The translations under genes and the position numbers were made by a program. DNA of 64,000 bases from Oikopleura dioica (lineage: Eukaryota; Chordata; Appendicularia; Copelata; Oikopleuridae). Positions 58,148 through 64,000 of this stretch are shown in pieces (the stretch's first letter is position 1; each line of letters begins with the position of its first letter). The notes under the pieces were generated by a model. The model made no database searches. It had not been told where the DNA came from and saw nothing but the letters and a program-made list of their open reading frames with translations. The stretch lies in contig OU015569.1 in NCBI GenBank assembly GCA_907165135.1, forward strand, positions 4,650,001-4,714,000, read 5' to 3'.

Positions 58148-60441
58148 TCATCTGACTTGCTGCTTTTCGACAAAGGCGGCGAACTGCCTTCCATCTCTTA
58201 GCAGGTCGCCGAAAGTACCATTTTCAGCAACTGATCCATTATCGAGAAGGAAGATTTCGTCGGCGTTCTTAATCGTCGACAGGCGATGAGCAATAATGAT
58301 AAGGGTGATGTCTTCCTGTGAGAGGTTTTCAATTGCCTCCTGGACATGCGACTCGGATTGAGCGTCCAGAGCAGAGGTCGCTTCATCCAAAATTAACAGC
58401 TTCGGCTTTCGAACAAGGGCTCGAGCAATTACGATCCTCTGGCGTTGGCCTCCACTCAAAAGAATACCGCCTGACATGTGTTCCAATACTTCACTTGAAG
58501 AAGTGCTATTCTATTCAAGAAAAAAGGTTCAAAACGAGTTGAGACACATTCCTTCGCCGATGTTTGTATCAAGTCCATTTTCTAACTTGTCAATGAATTC
58601 CCAAGCGTTCGCCCTTCTACAAGCTTCATTGATACTTTCAGCGGAGACGTCTTGGCCCAGCGCGCCATACGCAATATTGGCTCGAATAGTATCAGAAAAC
58701 AGCTCAGCTTCTTGAGACACTATCGCCACATTTTCTCGCAGCCACTTGTAGTCTAGTTCATGCAGGTTCACCCCGTCGAGATAGATATTGCCTCTTTGGC
58801 AGGCGTAAAACTGCAAGATCAACTTTGTAATGGTGCTCTTTCCAGATCCAGAATGGCCGACAATCGCCGTTGTGAGTCCCGGTTTGATTTCTAGCGATAG
58901 ATTTCTAAAGATTTGTTCGTCTGGACGGCTCGGATAGGAAAAATCAACATTTCTACGATCGAGTTACATTTACTATTCTGTGCGTAAAATAAAGAGTATG
59001 CTTTTCAAATGGAAATTTAATACGTAAATCTAACTCATTTCTTAAAGAAATGCCTCCATGAACATTTTCTAGTTTTCTGGATCCGCCAATAGCAGGCGTT
59101 GCTTCGTCAAGAATCGTCCATAATCTCGTTCCAGCTCCAGCTGCTTTGCTTATCGTCGTATAAGTGTTTCCAATCATCGCCAGTGCTCCGCCCGAGAATG
59201 TTCCATAGAGCAGAAGCGCCGTCACATCTCCAGAAGTCACCATTCCAGATTGCAAGTAAGGCACCGTCGTTTTTAAAATATACAAAAGCAGAAGATTACC
59301 CATGAAGGGATTCATTGACCAGAGCGTCGCATTGGCCTTTGCTTCTTTCGCCGTTGCGGCTTGGACGTTTCTGACCATGGTCGAGTACGAGTCGACTTCT
59401 CGTTCTTCTTGCTTGAAGGCACGCACAGTTCTGAACAAGAAATCTTGTATAGGATTATGTTGTATAGGATTAAATTTCTGGCGAAGACGCTTCGCGGCTC
59501 GGTTTTTACAAAAGCCGCTACGGGTCTTTTTTCGTAAGAGACATATTTCTAGTTATAGCTTTACTAATTCTTCTCCGTTCTTTTACCTTACGTTACCTTA
59601 TGTTAGCAATTCTTTCAGTAGCAAGTCTTCCAGCTTGCGCCGTCCAAGTCTGCTGTTCTTTCGTGAATCTTCGGATCAGCTTGCCGCCAGTTTTGGAAAT
59701 GAGGATAATTGAAGCAATGCCGCCGATGGAAGCGAAAATGAGCTCTGGCGGTGCCATGTAGCAGATCGCGCCGGTCGAGATTAGAAATTGTAGAATTGAG
59801 CGGAAGCCATCGTTTAAATTGGACGTGGCGGCGAGGCCGACCACTTGGCAGTCGGAAGTGAGGCGAGAAACGATCTCGCCAGATTGGTTTCGGTCGAAGT
59901 ACGCGATTTCCTTGTGCAGCAATTTGGAGTACACTCGTTCTCTCAGATTGCGGATGAAGATGTTGCCCGAAGTGTTCGTAAGGTAGACTCTGAAGTAGAA
60001 ATGTAACACCGAAGGTCGAAACAAGAGCGTTTTCGTTACCTGGACCAGTTGCACGACGCTTGCAATAGAAAAACGGCCGCTCCGATGGAAATAATCTGGC
60101 TCGCGTCAATTGTTCCATTCGCCGCGTTGTCGATGATGTATCCAGTCATTGCTGGTATTCCCATCATCACTCCGGAAGAAACGATCGACAATCCAAACGC
60201 AGCGGCCATTCTTTTCTTGACGCACTCCATTTCACTCAGAATCCGACGAAACGAAGCCTTTTTGTCCGCCGCGGTGATCCTCTCCAACTTCTGTAAATAG
60301 TTTAATGACTTATTCGAGGACTAGTATTCGTACTTTTTCATTTTCGTCGCTAGAATCGAGCAGCCTCGAGGAAGAGGAGAATGTTCTTGTGACGATTTTT
60401 GAGCGATTAGCCAAATAAAGTCTACGAGGCAATCGAAACAT
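58148..60441 (-). CDS. ABCB10: Mitochondrial ABC half-transporter (ABCB10)
   Basis: A homodimeric inner-mitochondrial-membrane exporter linked to haem synthesis and redox protection. The start at 60441 gives a basic, Ser/Arg-rich targeting peptide ([20 protein letters not shown]). The membrane domain matches ABCB10 blocks: [60 protein letters not shown]. The nucleotide-binding domain has Walker [10 protein letters not shown], the Q-loop region [12 protein letters not shown], signature LSGGQRQR, Walker [14 protein letters not shown] and H-loop IIAHRLST. Length and order fit a full half-transporter. The intron before the signature (58471-58551) keeps frame and gives [12 protein letters not shown] only if it starts GA and ends AG, a non-canonical donor. 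Stop at 58148. Confidence 0.94.
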
Positions 60442-61620
60442 CTTCTAATCTCCGAATCCGCGCTTTTTGAAGGTTTTTTCTAGATTCCAAGATTGTTTTC
60501 GTAAAACTGAGGTCAGTAGGGCTTCCCGGCTTCGATGAGCAAACACAGGTTCATTCTAGAAACGCGATGGAAGGGATGATGCGCAGTTTAGAAATCTTTA
60601 TTTGATGCGGCGAAAAGCTTTTGTATCCCACTAATTTAATTTAATAATAGTCGATCTTTCACGACTCTAAACCGAAAATTCAAATTAAAAAAGTAAAAGC
60701 GATGAGATCAATTTAACTGTGCCTCTTTTAGGGATTGAGAGATTCCGTCGGAGTCCTCCAAATTTCTATTGGCGGAGCTAGGCCAATGGCTGAAGCACGT
60801 TTGATTCTTGCGAGTAATTTCCACTCTGAGTCGATAATTCTATTGTGAACCTTTTTTCCCTTGCGAGAAAACATGGTTCCTTGTGTTTATGGTTTTAGGA
60901 AGGTGGCTTGTAATTAACCATTCGGTCAAGCTAATTAGCGAGCCAATCAGCACGCGTTGTGGGGAGCCAATAAGGGACCTTATGGGTTCAAATTAGGGGG
61001 TGATTATGGGCGCTAAATTTGAAATTATCTTTAGAAAAATATAATTTTACTAGGTAATTAAAACATAATAGCAGTATCTTCAGTCAAATTAGTAAAGAAA
61101 CGCACTTGTTTTTCTCATCAGCAGTATTTAAGATATTTCACTCTAATTGTCCCTTATTCTCAATATTTTACGAATTTTTGTCTATTTTTAAATAAAAACC
61201 GCGAATAGAAATGACCAAGAGTGAAGCAATTAAAAGATAAGAAGGCTTCTGACCGTTAACTTGTCAAAAGTCAGCCAGAGGCGTGTGAAGGATGAGTCAC
61301 CGTTGTGACAAAGTCTCCTGCTTACTTGCTTTTACTATTTTAATTTTGGAAATTTTGCGAGACCACAGCCAAAAGAGACACTTTCTAACTCCCGGAAGCG
61401 AGGTCCAGTTCAAGGAACAGAGGCTATACTGAATCTTCTCTTTATTACCCGACGTCCATATTAATCGACTTTTCTTCTGAAGAGATTCAGTACCAAAAGA
61501 TTGGTAAATATGGACTGGGTTTGCTAGTCTTCTTTCTCTTTTTATTCTGGATCGAGTCTTTTTGATTTGTTTTCAATTTTCGTAAATTGTTTATCGCTTT
61601 AGAATAAATGTTCTATTTCA
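60442..61620. other. Divergent intergenic region
   Basis: Between the start of ABCB10 (-) and the first exon of USP19 (+). A CCAATCAGCACGCG block (60953) followed by a second CCAATAAGG box lies about 510 bp upstream of ABCB10. No coding exon supported. A TTTCAG just before 61621 could be a cis or trans splice acceptor for the USP19 transcript. Confidence 0.5.
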
Positions 61621-61690
61621 GTATGAGCCTCGTTTAGCACTGTTTGATCTTGTCGTGCGTGGAATCGTAAGTGAGGTTAAGCGGCGGAGA

Positions 61691-63807
61691 ATGACCACGG
61701 ATGGTGTTATCAGCCACGCCGAGCTGCACGGCTCATCGCAATCAAAACCGGAAAATGAAGAATCCCTCAAAGAAACACAGAATGGACCTGGGATCTCCTC
61801 CGACGAGGCCGAAGAGGACGAATGCATCGATCTTACCAAGAAGATTAAGGTCGAAGACATGAAGATAAACACAAATAAATATAGCCAGGGATATCAATTA
61901 GTAAAAGTCTAAATTGATTAAACGAAAACTGTTAAATGCGGAATGAGTGACGAAACGAATGACTGTAGTATCCCAGAAAAGATATCAAATCTTCGTCCCT
62001 GCTGTGCACGACGTTGATTGCAAATTCATTACACCGGAGAAGCTTTCCGTTCAGTTCACAAGCAAAGACAAAAACTTCCTGGCTGAACATTCGCAGGGGA
62101 GCAATGAGTACTTTTGTGTCAATCTCAAAATGTCTGAGGACGCGATCGACAAAGAGAAGATCGCCATAAGAGGCGTCAGAAGAAAAACATTCGAAGTTGA
62201 AGTCACCTATTTGAAAGGCATGGGAATAAGCACACTTTATGAGAACAAGGGGAAAATAATTGCCGTGGTAGGAAAAAAGGTAGCTCGAACTCCTCAGATC
62301 TTCATTGAGATTATAAAATGCTAAACCCAAGAAACAGGAAAAGACCCGATTCCAAAAGCCCCGCCGCCACCAGCCCCCTCGGCGCGGAGTAGCAGCAGCA
62401 CCTTGAAATTGCGACCCGAGTCAAAGAGCGAAAAGACGGAAAAGCCAGTGGCAACTGTGGCCCCAATGACAAAGGCTGGCTACACCGGGCTGATTAACGT
62501 CGGGAATACTTGCTTCATGGCGTCAGGAAACGCGTTTTCAATAATTTTGTCTGCTTGGAAGCGTGAAATTGAATCTTTGTTTCATCTTTGAGTCGAGTGA
62601 TGAAAGAGTTTCTTAATTGCGACCGCGAAAGTTTATGAAAACAAATCTCTTGAAAACAAAGCAAAGTGATCCAATGTTTATCCAACATTCCAGCGTTGCG
62701 CGATTATTTTCTATCACGAGGTGCGAGTGACCATCTCCATCCGACGAAAAACAAGCAATTCTAATTAACTGCCTTTTAGACTTCGAGAATGACATCAATT
62801 GCGATAACCCGCTCGGCACTGGCGGCAAAATGGCCAACGCTTTCTACTTTCTATTGACACAACTCTGGTCAGGAAGGCTTAGATAGAGTCGAGTAGTGGC
62901 TTTTCGAAGCAGTAGATTTACCAAAAAATAAGCGATACTTTTATCTTTTCAGCATTTTGATTTATCACTTCTCTTCTGTTTTACGAAAAGCTCGATGCAT
63001 CTTTAGAGCCCTTTGGCTACTTTTAATGATGATCGATTAATCTTAGAAATCTTAAGTCTCTGACGATTAGATATTTTCCATCCTAAGCCTGCGACAGGGA
63101 AGCACAAAGCGGTAAAGCCGACGCAAGTGAAGCAAGTCGTCGGAGAGCGAGCCCCGCAATTCCAAGGCTACTCGCAGCACGATGCACAAGAGTTCTGCGC
63201 CTACATACTCGACCTGCTGCACGAGGACGTCAACTTAATCAAATCAAAGCCATACACGGAGTCTAAAGAAGCTGATGGACGCCCGGACAAGGTAGGAAAT
63301 ACAAGCGAGAAGCATTGTCAAGCAATGCTACCAAATCACAGAAATAGATTGTTTCGATATAAGCAGATTAGGTTTTGTTTTCGCGAGTGGCTCTGGACTC
63401 CATCGCCGTTCATCCCATGTTTCGAGCGTAAATAAAATGCTACTCGCGAAAATGAATGATGCATCCACGATTCTAATTCGCATTTGAAAGGTCTCATTAT
63501 AAAGTTAAGCTTGGACATGCATTTTACATTTTCGCGTGTTCTATTGTTTTGAATGCGAAATCAACTCAATTTGTCAAAGCGCGCTCGAGACATGGCGTCG
63601 TATTTTGATAACAGTTTGAGTTGGCTAGTCGCGACCTTTGGCAAAACCAAAATTTTAAGGTGGTGGCGGAGGAGTCTTGGGACATTTTCTCGCGGCGCAA
63701 CAAGTCGAAGATCGTGGATCTACTCTACGGGCAGTACAAGTCCAACCTGCGATGTCCAAAATGTGAAAAACAATCGATCACCTTCGACCCCTTTGTTTAT
63801 TTATCAG
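61691..63807 (+). CDS. USP19: USP19-type deubiquitinase, 5' part
   Basis: USP19 is an ER-linked ubiquitin-specific cysteine protease with CS (p23-like) domains. The frame opens at 61691 (or earlier) with TTDGVISHAELHGSSQSKPE, an acidic region with ECIDLTKKIKVEDM, then after a short intron a CS domain (VHDVDCKFITPEKLSVQFTS; KDKNFLAEH). A Pro/Ser linker leads to the catalytic fold: GYTGLINVGNTCFMAS (Cys box), ALRDYFLSR|DFENDINCDNPLGTGG, then QFQGYSQHDAQEFCAYILDL, KPYTESKEADGRPDK, VVAEESWDIF, GQYKSNLRCPKCEKQSITFD. These match vertebrate USP19 in order. Introns here are longer (up to about 350 nt). The last visible exon ends at 63807. The rest, including the His box and any MYND finger, is beyond the window. 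Confidence 0.9.
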
Positions 63808-64000
63808 GTAATGAGCCAGAACTTCAGTTAACATCAATGTTTTCTACAAACAGTGATATGCAACAAGCATAATAAAAATAGTCAACAAAGGCAGGCGCAG
63901 CAACGGGATAAAGGTCACTTCAAAGGGGGAGGCGATGGTTCAAAAATGCGTATTCAGGAGTAGGGCGATCCCCTTTCGCGGTGTATATGTCCTGGGCTCA
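63808..64000. other. USP19 intron running off the window
   Basis: Starts with GTAATG after FVYLSG. No acceptor followed by USP19-like sequence is seen before the end. Confidence 0.6.

Overview
The window looks like a piece of a compact animal nuclear genome, most likely an appendicularian tunicate of the Oikopleura type. The evidence is: [17 protein letters not shown] families (MANF, USP19, NUDT6, ABCB10, CDC25, tubulin cofactor A, a dynein light chain, lysosomal alpha-mannosidase, an SLC38-like carrier, a B4GALNT-like transferase, a DEG/ENaC channel); densely packed genes on both strands; introns mostly of 39-60 nt; and some non-GT donors (a GC-AG intron near 32355 and an apparent GA-AG intron at 58471-58551). 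The assignment to this lineage is inference. No rRNA, tRNA, CRISPR or prokaryotic operon signal was seen. Most gene models below are spliced models built by eye from reading frames, splice sites and protein similarity.

Layout. 1-10.3 kb has no recognisable gene and may be a regulatory block; it holds one 0.7 kb TTAA-flanked element. 10.3-24.5 kb has a B4GALNT-like glycosyltransferase (-), a multi-Kazal secreted protein (+) split in an exon by a hAT-like element with perfect 8-bp target duplications, an alpha-mannosidase (-) tail-to-tail with it, and an SLC38-like amino-acid transporter (-). 24.8-29.6 kb is a fold-back element: long inverted arms enclosing about 61 copies of a 56-bp satellite, with a second hairpin element nested in the left arm. 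31-35.3 kb has a Ser/Arg-rich single-pass membrane protein (+) and a damaged-looking DEG/ENaC channel (+). 35.7-36.5 kb is a second 56-bp satellite array, related to the first but inverted. 38-42 kb has a long gene (-) joining a PCF11-type CID to a BTB domain. 43.6-51 kb is a dense housekeeping block: MANF (-), TBCA (-), an unknown protein (+), NUDT6 (+), a chromodomain protein (-), a small membrane protein (-) and a DNAL4-like dynein light chain (-), sprinkled with a small inverted-repeat element family. 52.4-64 kb has CDC25 (-), a RING protein (+), a secreted PAN-like protein (-), a mucin-like membrane protein (-), an unknown anchored protein (+), ABCB10 (-) and the 5' part of USP19 (+), which runs off the right edge.

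The genes do not form one pathway. The most distinctive material is the repeat biology (two 56-bp arrays whose central stem-loop is flipped relative to the flanks, the fold-back arms, the exonic hAT insertion) and the apparent CID-BTB gene with a cluster of SUMO-acceptor motifs.
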